Source of the DNA: Microbulbifer variabilis
Lineage (GTDB): Bacteria; Pseudomonadota; Gammaproteobacteria; Pseudomonadales; Cellvibrionaceae
Length of the DNA stretch: 64,000 nt
NCBI RefSeq assembly: GCF_020524905.1
Contig: NZ_JAIVKI010000004.1
Location: forward strand, 62,001 to 126,000
Direction of reading: 5' to 3'
Shown here: positions 18,404 through 26,699 of the stretch, piece after piece
Numbering within the stretch: the first letter of the stretch is position 1
Layout of the letters: each line of letters begins with the position of its first letter
Position numbers and translations under genes: made by a program
The notes under the pieces: generated by a model
Seen by the model: the letters and a program-made list of their open reading frames with translations, nothing else
What the model was told of the DNA's origin: nothing
Database searches by the model: none

Positions 18404-19879
18404 ATGATGATGAGAAGCCGAGTGCTGCGCTATGTCCGCCGTGTATGCAAAGGTCTCGCATTATCTTGCTGCGCCTCTTTACTGGTCGCCAGCAAGGCAC
18501 CAAATACTCTGGAACGAATTAAAGCTTCCGGCGAACTGGTTGTCCTTTCACAAAACGGTCCCACTACCTATTACGAAGATGCCTCCGGCAACCCCACCGG
18601 CTTTGAGTACGGCATGCTACACGCTTTTGCCGAGGAGCTGGGAGTCAAACTGGTCATTCGCGATGTGCACAGTCTGGATGACCTGTTCGCACGCCTACGC
18701 GACCCCGAAGAAGGTGCTCACTTCGCCGCCGCGGGGCTCACCGTCACCCCGGAACGCCGCGAACTGGTACGCTTCTCCCCCTCTTATTTTGAAGTCCGCC
18801 AACAGATCATCTATCGCCTTGGGGAAAAACGCCCGCGCAGAACCAGTGATCTGGAAGGCGAAACCATTGCGGTTATCGCCGGCAGCGCTCACGCCGAAGA
18901 ATTAAAAAAGCTCTCCCATCGCTACCCCAATTTGAGTTGGGAGGAAGTCTCCGATGTAGATGCCATGGAATTGGTGGAGATGGTGCATCAGGGCCAATAT
19001 AACTATGCGGTGGTAGACTCCAATGCCTACGCCGTGCATCGCGGGCTCTACCCCAATACTGCGGTGGCTTTTAACCTCAGTCAGTTCCAACCGGTTTCCT
19101 GGGCTTTCCCCAAGAGCGACGACGACAGCCTCTACCAGAGCGCGCGGCTGTTTATGCTGCGTGCCAACACTAACGGCATGATTGCGCAACTGCGTGAGGA
19201 GTTTTTTGGCCATATCAGCGACCTGAATGCGGGCGGCGCCCAGGCATTCGCCAAGCGCAGCCGCGAACGACTGCCCAAGTGGCGCGGGGTCATGCAAAAG
19301 GTGGCCGACCAATACGAGCTGGATTGGCATTTACTGGCGGCACTTAGCTACCAGGAATCCCACTGGAATCCCCGCGCTCGCTCACGCACCGGAGTGCGCG
19401 GCCTGATGATGCTCACCTTGAGTACCGCCAGAGAGCTGGGTGTAAACCGCCTCAATCCCGAAGAAAGTATCGAGGGTGGCGCCCGCTATATTGTACAGAT
19501 CCGCAATAAGCTGCCGGAGCGTATCCGCGAGCCAGACAGAACCTGGATGGCCCTGGCCGCCTATAACGTAGGATACGGCCACCTGGAAGACGCCCGTGTA
19601 CTCACCGAACGCATGGGCGGCAATCCGGATCTGTGGCCAGATGTTCGCGACCACCTGCCACTACTCGCCAAGCGTCAGTACTACAAGTCCAGTAAACACG
19701 GCTACGCGCGCGGCTGGGAACCGGTGACCTATGTGCAAAATATCCGCCACTACCAGACTCTGCTGAACTGGAGCAGCCGCATCGAAGAGCAGCGCCTAGC
19801 AGCCAACGATGAAAACGGCGCCGCCCTTACAGAGAAAAGTACCGTAGAAGCCGAGGGCAGTGCCGCCCCCGCACTCTAG
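18404..19879 (+). CDS. mltF: Membrane-bound lytic murein transglycosylase F
   Basis: 491 residues in two domains: a periplasmic solute-binding-like ABC domain (about 35-265; LVVLSQNGPTTYYED, GFEYGMLHAFAEELGV, DLEGETIAVIAGSAH) and a C-terminal SLT lysozyme-like domain (about 295-450) with the catalytic Glu in SYQESHWNP and the RSRTGVRGLMML and AAYNVGYGHLEDA motifs. It cleaves peptidoglycan to 1,6-anhydromuropeptides at the outer membrane inner face. The N-terminus (RRVCKGLALSCCASLLVAS) is a signal sequence without a perfect lipobox. ATG at 18404 with AGGGGA seven bases upstream. Neighbouring purL is conserved across gammaproteobacteria. Confidence 0.93.
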   Translation: MMMRSRVLRYVRRVCKGLALSCCASLLVASKAPNTLERIKASGELVVLSQNGPTTYYEDASGNPTGFEYGMLHAFAEELGVKLVIRDVHSLDDLFARLRDPEEGAHFAAAGLTVTPERRELVRFSPSYFEVRQQIIYRLGEKRPRRTSDLEGETIAVIAGSAHAEELKKLSHRYPNLSWEEVSDVDAMELVEMVHQGQYNYAVVDSNAYAVHRGLYPNTAVAFNLSQFQPVSWAFPKSDDDSLYQSARLFMLRANTNGMIAQLREEFFGHISDLNAGGAQAFAKRSRERLPKWRGVMQKVADQYELDWHLLAALSYQESHWNPRARSRTGVRGLMMLTLSTARELGVNRLNPEESIEGGARYIVQIRNKLPERIREPDRTWMALAAYNVGYGHLEDARVLTERMGGNPDLWPDVRDHLPLLAKRQYYKSSKHGYARGWEPVTYVQNIRHYQTLLNWSSRIEEQRLAANDENGAALTEKSTVEAEGSAAPAL

Positions 19880-19997
19880 CTTCAGCCCCAAAATACCGCT
19901 TCAGCTAGCTCTTGAGATTACGCTGGTATTACCGATTCATTCTCAACATCTTGTATTCATTGGCTTAAATTGGCCCAAATCAAGAGGCGCTTGAGTG

Positions 19998-20411
19998 ATG
20001 GGAGAAAAAGACACGACCAAAGAAATTGAGGCGTTTATCGATTACCTAGTGCAGGCAGGGGTCCACTGTCGAGTAGATAAGCTGGAAAGCGTCTATCACA
20101 AGGATATTCAGGTCTTTATGCTTGATGATTCAGACCAGTTGACTGTGGCCGACAAGGCCGCTTTTATCGATAGGTTTAAGCGCAAGCGGAATGCCGGTGA
20201 ATTACCGCTCAATGACTGGACAAAAGTTCACCATATCGCCACTAACAATAACAGCGCCCTGGTGATTTTTTCCCGAAGGAATAACTTATCGGGCCTGGAA
20301 AGAAAATTAAGGCTGGCTATCGACTTAATTTATGAAGATGGGCGCTGGCAGGTCATACGGGAAATCATTTTTCTGGAGCCACCCTCCCCTGATTCAGCCC
20401 GTCAAAATTAA
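19998..20411 (+). CDS. Nuclear transport factor 2 (SnoaL-like) family protein
   Basis: 137 residues with the cone-shaped NTF2-like pattern: N-terminal helix (EIEAFIDYLVQAG), VYHKDIQVFMLD, ADKAAFIDRFKRKRNAGE and the final IDLIYEDGRWQVIREIIF strand pair. Small NTF2-like proteins serve as enzymes or binding domains, and no catalytic residue can be assigned here. I start it at the ATG at 19998; a GTG one codon earlier shares the same AAGAGG site. It is not in an obvious operon. Confidence 0.7.
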   Translation: MGEKDTTKEIEAFIDYLVQAGVHCRVDKLESVYHKDIQVFMLDDSDQLTVADKAAFIDRFKRKRNAGELPLNDWTKVHHIATNNNSALVIFSRRNNLSGLERKLRLAIDLIYEDGRWQVIREIIFLEPPSPDSARQN

Positions 20412-20489
20412 TACGCAGATCTCTTACTCTTAACCTATAAAAAACCACTGCTCGGCAGACTATTTTTCGCCCTTATTTAGTAAAGACCT

Positions 20490-21134
20490 TCAATCCTCTA
20501 CTTGAGATGGCGCACAGTCTCGGGGTAAAAACTGCAAGTCATCGGGCTCATCAATATCGTTCAGGATTTCCAGGCGTCGGCAAGACATGCCGCACTCCTG
20601 TAAGCGCTCCAGAGTTTGCCGGGCAACGACTTCGGTACTCCAGCTAATATCTTCAAACAACCTAAAATGCACCTGTTTAAGCCCCAACAGAGTGTAGCCA
20701 CCATCTTTTGCCGGATGTATAACCGCATCGGCACTCGTTAAAGCCACAGCCGCCTCACGGAGACGCTCAGCAGTTAACCCCGGGCAGTCTGTGCCCAGTA
20801 AAAAAAGACCCTGGCTCGCTATATGATGATGAGTGTTAGCAGCCCGCCACAAACGCTGACCAAGATTGCCTTGCGACTGATTATAAAAAGTTACCCCATC
20901 GGGTAAAGCAAATGCTTGCCAAAAAGGATGATCGCAATCTGGTGCAACATGCAACTCTACCGGCCCGAGCTCAGCCATTACAGCCTCCTGCAAAGTTTGC
21001 TGTAACAGCTTTTCCGCTAGAGAGGCTGCACCTTGTTCCCCTAGAGCTGGGATCAAGCGGGTTTTTGCATAGCCAGGTAGGGGCGCCTTGGCCATCACTA
21101 CCAGGCGTAAAAAGGGAAAAGAAGCATTACTCAT
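20490..21134 (-). CDS. TIGR04282-type (DUF2064) arsenosugar-associated glycosyltransferase
   Basis: 214 residues of nucleotidyl/glycosyltransferase-A fold. The N-terminal VVMAKAPLPGYAKTRLIPALG loop (13-33), the FLLGTDCPGL strand carrying the metal-binding Asp, and HPAKDGGYTLLGL are diagnostic of the DUF2064 family labelled arsenosugar biosynthesis glycosyltransferase. Its start overlaps the end of the upstream GT2 gene by eight bases, so the two are translationally coupled. It is the last gene of the six-gene arsS operon. The actual donor and acceptor are unproven; the pathway role comes from family naming and context. Confidence 0.85.
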   Translation of the reverse strand: MSNASFPFLRLVVMAKAPLPGYAKTRLIPALGEQGAASLAEKLLQQTLQEAVMAELGPVELHVAPDCDHPFWQAFALPDGVTFYNQSQGNLGQRLWRAANTHHHIASQGLFLLGTDCPGLTAERLREAAVALTSADAVIHPAKDGGYTLLGLKQVHFRLFEDISWSTEVVARQTLERLQECGMSCRRLEILNDIDEPDDLQFLPRDCAPSQVED

Positions 21135-21801
21135 AGCGTTTTGCCAAGCACTCCGCAGAGACGCCGCGCCAATAATCGAAGCGCAAGCGCCACATCAATA
21201 ACACCGTGCGCCAAATACCGAATTTTTGCCACCGGCGCCCGGAGGTGGTGGCTCTCTGGCGTAGACAGTGCGGCCGGGCCGTTTTCAACAACTGACGGCT
21301 CAGCTCGATGTCTTCCATCAAGGGCTGCGATGCATAGCCCCCTACATTATTGAAGAGGTCACGGCGGACAAAAATCGCCTGATCGCCTGTAGCGATACCG
21401 CTCAAGCGGGAGCGCCAATTAATCATGGTAGAAATCAGGGGAAACCAGGCGCTGTCGCCGATGATACGAATATTAAAGCGGCCCCATTGCGCTCCCCGAA
21501 CCGAAGCAGAGGCAATCGCACTCAGGGCGCCTTGAGGCAGGCGTGTATCCGCATGCAAAAATAACAACCAATTACCGCGGGCAACCGAAGCACCTGCATT
21601 CATTTGAAGGGCACGCCCGCGCTGGGAATGAATCACCCTCAATCCGGCAGCGCTAGCCATTTCTGCACTACCGTCACAACTGCCGCCATCGACCAGAATG
21701 ATTTCACAGCTGCTATAGGCGATCAGCTCTTTCAATTGCGTTACCAACTTTGGTAACTGCTCCCGCTCATTTAACAGGGGCACAATAACACTGTATTGCA
21801 C
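21127..21801 (-). CDS. TIGR04283-type arsenosugar-associated GT2 glycosyltransferase
   Basis: 224 residues of the GT-A, family-2 type: SVIVPLLNEREQLPKLV opening, IILVDGGSCDGS (metal and donor loop), RGRALQMNAGA and the LFLHADTRLP DxT-type motif, then GDQAIFVRRDLFNNVGGY and ELSRQL. The family carries the arsenosugar glycosyltransferase label and is usually paired with the DUF2064 protein, as here. GTG start with GAGG eight bases upstream. It lies 41 bases after the flavoprotein gene. No membrane anchor is obvious, although the C-terminus is basic. Confidence 0.85.
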   Translation of the reverse strand: MQYSVIVPLLNEREQLPKLVTQLKELIAYSSCEIILVDGGSCDGSAEMASAAGLRVIHSQRGRALQMNAGASVARGNWLLFLHADTRLPQGALSAIASASVRGAQWGRFNIRIIGDSAWFPLISTMINWRSRLSGIATGDQAIFVRRDLFNNVGGYASQPLMEDIELSRQLLKTARPHCLRQRATTSGRRWQKFGIWRTVLLMWRLRFDYWRGVSAECLAKRYE

Positions 21802-21842
21802 TGTCTTGCCTCAACTCTGCCTCGCCCTTTCTCACGTTCAAC

Positions 21843-23318
21843 TTACCCCCGCCTCCAGCGGTGGAACTTTTCCAGCCATCGAAGCAGGTTCTTGGGTGCA
21901 TGAGCACGCTTCCAATTTCCAGCTACATATTTATTCGCTTCAGCCATAGTGGGGTAGATATGAATTGTGGATAAAATCTTGTTCAACCCAAATCCCTGTT
22001 TCATCGCAAATACAAACTCGGCAATTAGCTCCGCCGCATTTTCGCCGACGATACAAACCCCCAGGATTTTATCTCTACCCGGTGCCGTTAAAACCTTAAC
22101 AAACCCGGTTGCGGCACCATCGACAATCGCGCGATCCAAATCATCGATCCCATAGTGGGTTACCTCATAGGCCACCCCTTGCGCAATTGCCTGGTGCTCA
22201 GTGAGCCCAACACTGGCCACTTGTGGGTCAATAAAAATTGCGCTGGGTATCAAGCTATAATCCACCGCAAATTTTTTTATATCTCCAAAAAGCCCATTGA
22301 CCGCGGCATACCAAGCTTGATGGGCAGCGGTATGAGTAAACTGATAGGGCCCGGCGAGATCCCCTGCAGCGAGAATATGAGGGTATCGGGTGCGCAGGTA
22401 GTCATCCACTTGGCATTTACCGTTCTGCACAATACCCAATTCCTCCAGACCTAGCCCCTCGGTTCTGGGGTGTCTACCTAGAGCCAGAATAACCTCATCA
22501 AATGTCACCTGTATTTCACCTTGGGCATTTCGCAAGGTGACCGCCCCTCCCTGCCCGCTTTGATTTCCGGCAAATGCAGTAGCCTCGTGCGCGGTAAGCA
22601 ATCGCACCCCCTCCGATTCCAGCGCTTGGGTTACAGCAGCGGAGACTTCGTGATCCTCAAGAGGTAACAGGCGCTCGGCGCGTTCAATTAGGGTGACTTT
22701 GGAACCCAGCCGTGTAAATGCCTGGGCCAGCTCACAACCAATTGCTCCACCCCCAAGTAACAATAATTGAGAGGGCACCTTGTCTAGCTGAGCGAATCTG
22801 TCCCAAAGAGTTTCACTGGTCAGATAATTGACCGCTTCCAATCCTGGAAAGCGCGGTACTGCGGGCTCAGCTCCTGTAGCGAGGATGATTGCGCGTGCGG
22901 TAAGAGTCTGTTCTGTGCCATTTTCTCTAGAAATATTTACAGTCCAGGGATCGACAAGGCGCCCACGCCCGCGAACAACTTCCACCCCCAGGTCGTTGTA
23001 GCGCTCTACACTGTCGTGAGGTTCTATCTGTTGAATCGAATTGCGCACATGCGCCATGACTGCGGGAAAATCAATTTCGGGCTCAGGCAAAACCACACCG
23101 AACCTCTTCGCCACGCGGGCAGAGTGCGCAACCCTGGCACATTGAATCAGTGCCTTACTGGGTACACAGCCGGTATTCAGGCAGTCTCCCCCCATATTTC
23201 CCGATTCCACCAGGGTAACTCTGGCTTTTACCGCCGCAGAGATATATGCACTGACTAGCCCTGCAGCCCCTGCACCGATCACAATAATATTACGGTCAAA
23301 TTTTTTGGGTTTACTCAT
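21843..23318 (-). CDS. Pyridine nucleotide-disulfide oxidoreductase (mercuric reductase-like flavoprotein)
   Basis: 491 residues of the class I disulfide reductase family. N-terminal FAD-binding VIGAGAAGLVSAY, the redox pair in GGDCLNTGCVPSKAL (CxxxxC), NAD(P)-binding LLLGGGAIGCELAQAF, the second FAD strand ILAAGDLAG, and a C-terminal dimerisation domain with the base in HIYPTMAEANK are all present. There is no N-terminal heavy-metal domain and no C-terminal Cys pair, so true mercuric reductase activity is not expected. Gene-pairing with TVP38/TMEM64 (12 bases upstream) is a recurring bacterial arrangement. Here the pair sits inside the arsS operon, suggesting redox handling of an arsenical or thiol. 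Confidence 0.88.
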   Translation of the reverse strand: MSKPKKFDRNIIVIGAGAAGLVSAYISAAVKARVTLVESGNMGGDCLNTGCVPSKALIQCARVAHSARVAKRFGVVLPEPEIDFPAVMAHVRNSIQQIEPHDSVERYNDLGVEVVRGRGRLVDPWTVNISRENGTEQTLTARAIILATGAEPAVPRFPGLEAVNYLTSETLWDRFAQLDKVPSQLLLLGGGAIGCELAQAFTRLGSKVTLIERAERLLPLEDHEVSAAVTQALESEGVRLLTAHEATAFAGNQSGQGGAVTLRNAQGEIQVTFDEVILALGRHPRTEGLGLEELGIVQNGKCQVDDYLRTRYPHILAAGDLAGPYQFTHTAAHQAWYAAVNGLFGDIKKFAVDYSLIPSAIFIDPQVASVGLTEHQAIAQGVAYEVTHYGIDDLDRAIVDGAATGFVKVLTAPGRDKILGVCIVGENAAELIAEFVFAMKQGFGLNKILSTIHIYPTMAEANKYVAGNWKRAHAPKNLLRWLEKFHRWRRG

Positions 23319-23330
23319 TGCAGTTATTCA

Positions 23331-24011
23331 CTAAGCCGCGCGGCGCCGTTTAAGCCAGCAGAGAAAGTATTTAGCCAGGAGAGGGAAAATACCCAGCAAG
23401 GCAAAAGACAACAGCAATTGTGGGGAGGCGATATCCTTTAAATTTTCAATACGCGCAAGCTGAGTGCCCGCATTTACATAGACAATTGTACCAGCCAGCA
23501 TACCCAACTGGCTGACCCAATAAAATGTCCATACACGCAAGTGTGTCAGGCCCATTAATAGATTGATCAGAAAAAAGGGGAAAATAGGCACCAATCGCAG
23601 GGCAAACAAGTAAAAAGCCCCCTCCCGGTCAACGCCATTATTCACCACCTGCAAACGTGTTGAGAAGCGCTCCTGAACATAATCACGAAATAAATAGCGA
23701 GCCATAAGAAAAGCCAATGTCGCACCAATACTGGAGGCAAAGGACACGATCAGCGTCCCCCATAGCAAACCAAAAATGGCACCGGCCGCAATCGTAAGAA
23801 TCGCTGCGCCTGGCAGTGAGAGCCCTGTTATCAGGATATAAAAAAACAGAAAAAGAAAACTGATAAGTATTGGCGAGGTGGTTTTCCACTGCTGAAACTG
23901 CTCCCCACCTTCTTTTAGTCGTTCCAGACTTAACCATTGATTTAGGTCAAACCAATAAAAGGCGGCGATTAAAAGAACAACAAGCAACAGCAACGCAATT
24001 CTTTTCCTCAT
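23331..24011 (-). CDS. TVP38/TMEM64 family inner-membrane protein
   Basis: 226 residues with a basic N-terminus, then five or six hydrophobic segments. The SNARE-associated Golgi (DedA/TVP38) core is visible: LSLPGAAILTIAAGAIFG, a charged re-entrant region, FALRLVPIFPFFLINLLMG and the WVSQLGMLAGTIVYVNAG helix. Related proteins are lipid scramblases or transporters. It is encoded between arsS and the flavoprotein with gaps of 31 and 12 bases. It may move a substrate or product across the inner membrane or anchor the flavoprotein; both are inference. Confidence 0.88.
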   Translation of the reverse strand: MRKRIALLLLVVLLIAAFYWFDLNQWLSLERLKEGGEQFQQWKTTSPILISFLFLFFYILITGLSLPGAAILTIAAGAIFGLLWGTLIVSFASSIGATLAFLMARYLFRDYVQERFSTRLQVVNNGVDREGAFYLFALRLVPIFPFFLINLLMGLTHLRVWTFYWVSQLGMLAGTIVYVNAGTQLARIENLKDIASPQLLLSFALLGIFPLLAKYFLCWLKRRRAA

Positions 24012-24042
24012 AACGGCCTAATCCTATATTCTCACGATTCCG

Positions 24043-24990
24043 TTATAGCGCCCCACCGCAACTACTCCCTTGCCCTGCCGTACAGCCATAGCAGTGGTCC
24101 GCTACTGCAATCGCTCCCCCTTGTAAGTCCCGGTTAAGTAAATCGCGCAAATGTGGCCGACCCGGTATAGGAATATTGAGTTGCTGATTAAAGTCACAAT
24201 CGAATAGATTCCCCTGCCAGTCCACACTCACCATAGTGCGACACATAACACCATCGAGATTTGCATCGCTATAATTATCCCGCAGCAGAGCCATATAATT
24301 TTTAAACTGCCCCTTGGAAATCAGCATGGAGCCAAAGCGTTTTATCGGCATATTGGCGAGTGCAAATAAATGATTGAACTCAATATTAAACTGCTTTCTC
24401 AGCTCCCGGCGATAGTCTGCCTCCAGGGCACTTTGCTCTGGGGGTAAGAATGCCCCCTGGGGGTTGTACACTAAATTTAACCGCAACCCACTTCCCTGTT
24501 TGCCATAACCAAGTTCATTGAGCATTCGCAGCCCGGCAATACTCTTGTCAAAAACGCCTTTGCCGCGCTGTTTATCGACATTGTCCATGGAATAACAGGG
24601 AAGAGAGGCAATTACTTCCACATGGTTTCGAGCGAGAAATTCTGCAGTATCTTCCTGGCCGGGCTCGAACAACACGGTGAGATTACAGCGATCAATGACT
24701 TGCACCCCCAATGCCCTTGCGGCATTGACCAGATCTCGAAACCCCCGATGTAATTCCGGAGCACCGCCGGTGATATCCAGAATTCGAATATTACGCTTTT
24801 CAATCACCTCCAGCAGCAACGCCAGGTTTTCTTCTGACATCATCTCTGTACGATTGGGGCCCGCATTGACATGACAGTGCACACAGGACTGATTACAGCG
24901 ATAACCAATGTTGAGTTGTAGGGTTTCAATGCTACTGCGGCGTATTGCTGGGAAATCGGATACTTCCAGTAAGGGCAGTGTTTCATGCAT
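24043..24990 (-). CDS. arsS: Arsenosugar biosynthesis radical SAM protein ArsS
   Basis: 315 residues. The radical SAM cluster motif is CNQSCVHCHV (CxxxCxxC, about 32-39), followed by the AdoMet-binding DITGGAPEL strand. The C-terminal Cys-rich tail CYGCTAGQGSSCGGAL is the hallmark of the ArsS family, some members of which are selenoproteins; here every position is encoded as Cys or sense and the ORF ends on an ordinary stop. Known role: transfer of the 5'-deoxyadenosyl group of AdoMet to dimethylarsenite, forming the C-As bond of arsenosugars. It starts five bases after the phosphorylase gene, so the two are coupled. Confidence 0.92.
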   Translation of the reverse strand: MHETLPLLEVSDFPAIRRSSIETLQLNIGYRCNQSCVHCHVNAGPNRTEMMSEENLALLLEVIEKRNIRILDITGGAPELHRGFRDLVNAARALGVQVIDRCNLTVLFEPGQEDTAEFLARNHVEVIASLPCYSMDNVDKQRGKGVFDKSIAGLRMLNELGYGKQGSGLRLNLVYNPQGAFLPPEQSALEADYRRELRKQFNIEFNHLFALANMPIKRFGSMLISKGQFKNYMALLRDNYSDANLDGVMCRTMVSVDWQGNLFDCDFNQQLNIPIPGRPHLRDLLNRDLQGGAIAVADHCYGCTAGQGSSCGGAL

Positions 24991-24995
24991 AGGTC

Positions 24996-25895
24996 TCAGT
25001 GCTCCACTTCTTCAAGCACTGGATTAGACGGTTCGAGCAGTGGTTTTATTACCGTAAGCTGATCTTCCGACATTGCTTCCACAGGGGTGACTAAACCACT
25101 GGCCAAGGCTGTATGGGCGATGGAGTCGGGTTTCTCCGATCCCAGTAAACGAATTGCCTCTGCCGCCACCTGTTGGGCGCGCACAGCATTTTGCTGCAGA
25201 TTGGCGATCGCCACTTCTGCCGTCACAGCTTCCTCTCGGGGATGCCAACAATCGTAATCGGTGGCCATGGCCAGAGTGGCATAGGCAATCTGTGCCTCTC
25301 GTGCCAGTTTAGCTTCCGGCATATTAGTCATCCCAATGACCGATGCACCCATACTGCGATACCAGTGGGATTCCGCTCGCGTAGAGAATTGCGGACCTTC
25401 AATACACAGGTAACTGCCACCCCGGTGTAATTGCACTTCTTTTCCAACCTGAGTGGATACAAAGGCCCTCGCTAGACAATCCGCCACTGCGGAACAGACT
25501 GGGTCTGCCATAGAGACATGGGCAACCGCACCACTACCAAAAAAGGTACTGTCGCGTTTGCGCGTCATGTCGATAAACTGGTCAGGAATCAACATATCCA
25601 GCGGCCTGACCTTCTCTTGTAGAGAGCCAACTGCAGAGAGAGACAGGAGATAACGTACACCCAGCTGGCGCAGCCCATGGATATTTGCTCTATAGGGCAC
25701 TTCGGAGGGGATCAGTCTATGACCGCGTCCGTGTCGGGAGAGAAAGGCAACCGGGGTGCCCATCAGCTTGCCGCATACAATAGGGGCCGAAGTAGGGCCA
25801 AATGGAGTCTTCACCTGAACCTCCTGTACCTCCGTCAGCCCTCGCATTTCATATAGACCACTCCCCCCAATTACACCGACCAGTGCCCTAGCCAT
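24996..25895 (-). CDS. MTAP/MTIP-family purine nucleoside phosphorylase
   Basis: 299 residues of the trimeric purine nucleoside phosphorylase family, closest in pattern to 5'-methylthioadenosine or methylthioinosine phosphorylase: GVIGGSGLYEM, phosphate-binding SRHGRGHRLIPSEVPYRAN, DQFIDMTRKR, CIEGPQFSTRAES, GMTNMPEAKLAREA and base-binding MATDYDCWH. These enzymes split 5'-thio nucleosides by phosphorolysis. The ATG at 25895 is chosen for its AGGAGAG site. It is the promoter-proximal gene of the arsS operon. The product of ArsS is a 5'-arsino-5'-deoxyadenosine, a structural analogue of the normal substrate, so this enzyme may remove its adenine; methylthioadenosine salvage is the alternative. 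Confidence 0.85.
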   Translation of the reverse strand: MARALVGVIGGSGLYEMRGLTEVQEVQVKTPFGPTSAPIVCGKLMGTPVAFLSRHGRGHRLIPSEVPYRANIHGLRQLGVRYLLSLSAVGSLQEKVRPLDMLIPDQFIDMTRKRDSTFFGSGAVAHVSMADPVCSAVADCLARAFVSTQVGKEVQLHRGGSYLCIEGPQFSTRAESHWYRSMGASVIGMTNMPEAKLAREAQIAYATLAMATDYDCWHPREEAVTAEVAIANLQQNAVRAQQVAAEAIRLLGSEKPDSIAHTALASGLVTPVEAMSEDQLTVIKPLLEPSNPVLEEVEH

Positions 25896-26072
25896 ATTCT
25901 CTCCTGGATAGTTAGTTTTTTCGCAGTATAGGAGTGGGGACAGGTCGTGTATATCGCCAGCTTGAGGACAAAATACCCTGGAAAGGCAAACTAAAGGCCG
26001 AATTACCCACTGCCTACCAAGGCACACGCCCTGAAAGTTTTTACTGTACACAAACCGATCGACAACCTATAT

Positions 26073-26104
26073 TTACCCAGGTAATAATATTTTACCCCGG
26101 TAAA
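26073..26104 (+). promoter_or_regulatory. Tandem palindromic operator upstream of the DUF2239-MATE operon
   Basis: Two near-identical inverted repeats: TTACC-CA-GGTAA at 26073-26084 and TTTACC-CC-GGTAAA at 26091-26104, centres 19 bp apart (about two helical turns). They end five bases before the TAGGAGA ribosome site and so lie in or beside the core promoter, consistent with a repressor site. The regulator is not known. Confidence 0.6.
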
Positions 26105-26120
26105 TTTATAGGAGACTCTC

Positions 26121-26687
26121 ATGGCGTCTGAATACTTAGCCATTGACCGACAACAGGTGATTGCGCAGGGCACACTGGAGACAGTTGTGCGACAAGTTAA
26201 ATCTCTAGAGTCACAACTGGAGCCAATGGTCTTTTCAGCCGACAACTGCAAAAGAGTTGAGATTGATTGGCAAGGCGACTTTGAAACGGTGCTGGCCAGA
26301 TTAAAACCCGACACAGCGCCCAGCAATACAAAGCGGGGACGCCCAAAGCTGGGAGTCATCTCCAAGGAGGTCACATTACTGCCACGCCATTGGGAGTGGC
26401 TTAAACAACAGCCGGGTGGAGCCTCCGTTACCCTGCGCAAACTGGTGGAGCAGGCACAAAAGCAAGTCTCTATCGAAGAGCGTATTTCAACTCAACAACA
26501 GCAACTGGATAGATTTATGCTGCAGGTTGTAGGTGATGCTCCAGGATTTGAAGACGCCAGTCGCGCCCTCTATCGAAATAGTAAAGTGAGCTTTGAAAAA
26601 GCCGTCAGCGGCTGGCCCGACAAAATCAAACACTTTGTCTTGGTCAAGTTTAACAATATCGCAGAGATGCATAAGGGAAATCAGTAA
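26121..26687 (+). CDS. DUF2239 family protein
   Basis: 188 residues matching DUF2239: N-terminal YLAIDRQQVIAQGTLETVV strand-helix, a VEIDWQGDFETVLARL segment, then the conserved core RGRPKLGVISKEVTLLPRHW (about 74-93) and QQPGGASVTLRKLVEQA. The KRGRPK stretch resembles an AT-hook, and the core after it could be a DNA-binding helix pair, so a regulatory role is possible. Family function is unknown. The ATG has TAGGAGA six bases upstream. The MATE gene begins 12 bases after its stop, and two palindromes lie over the promoter. It is divergent from the arsenosugar operon. Confidence 0.85.
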   Translation: MASEYLAIDRQQVIAQGTLETVVRQVKSLESQLEPMVFSADNCKRVEIDWQGDFETVLARLKPDTAPSNTKRGRPKLGVISKEVTLLPRHWEWLKQQPGGASVTLRKLVEQAQKQVSIEERISTQQQQLDRFMLQVVGDAPGFEDASRALYRNSKVSFEKAVSGWPDKIKHFVLVKFNNIAEMHKGNQ

Positions 26688-26699
26688 AAGGGATATTGC

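Noticed and set aside
24043-24990. arsS considered as a selenoprotein
   Set aside because: The Cys-rich tail is encoded entirely by sense codons and the frame ends normally; no in-frame TGA interrupts it.
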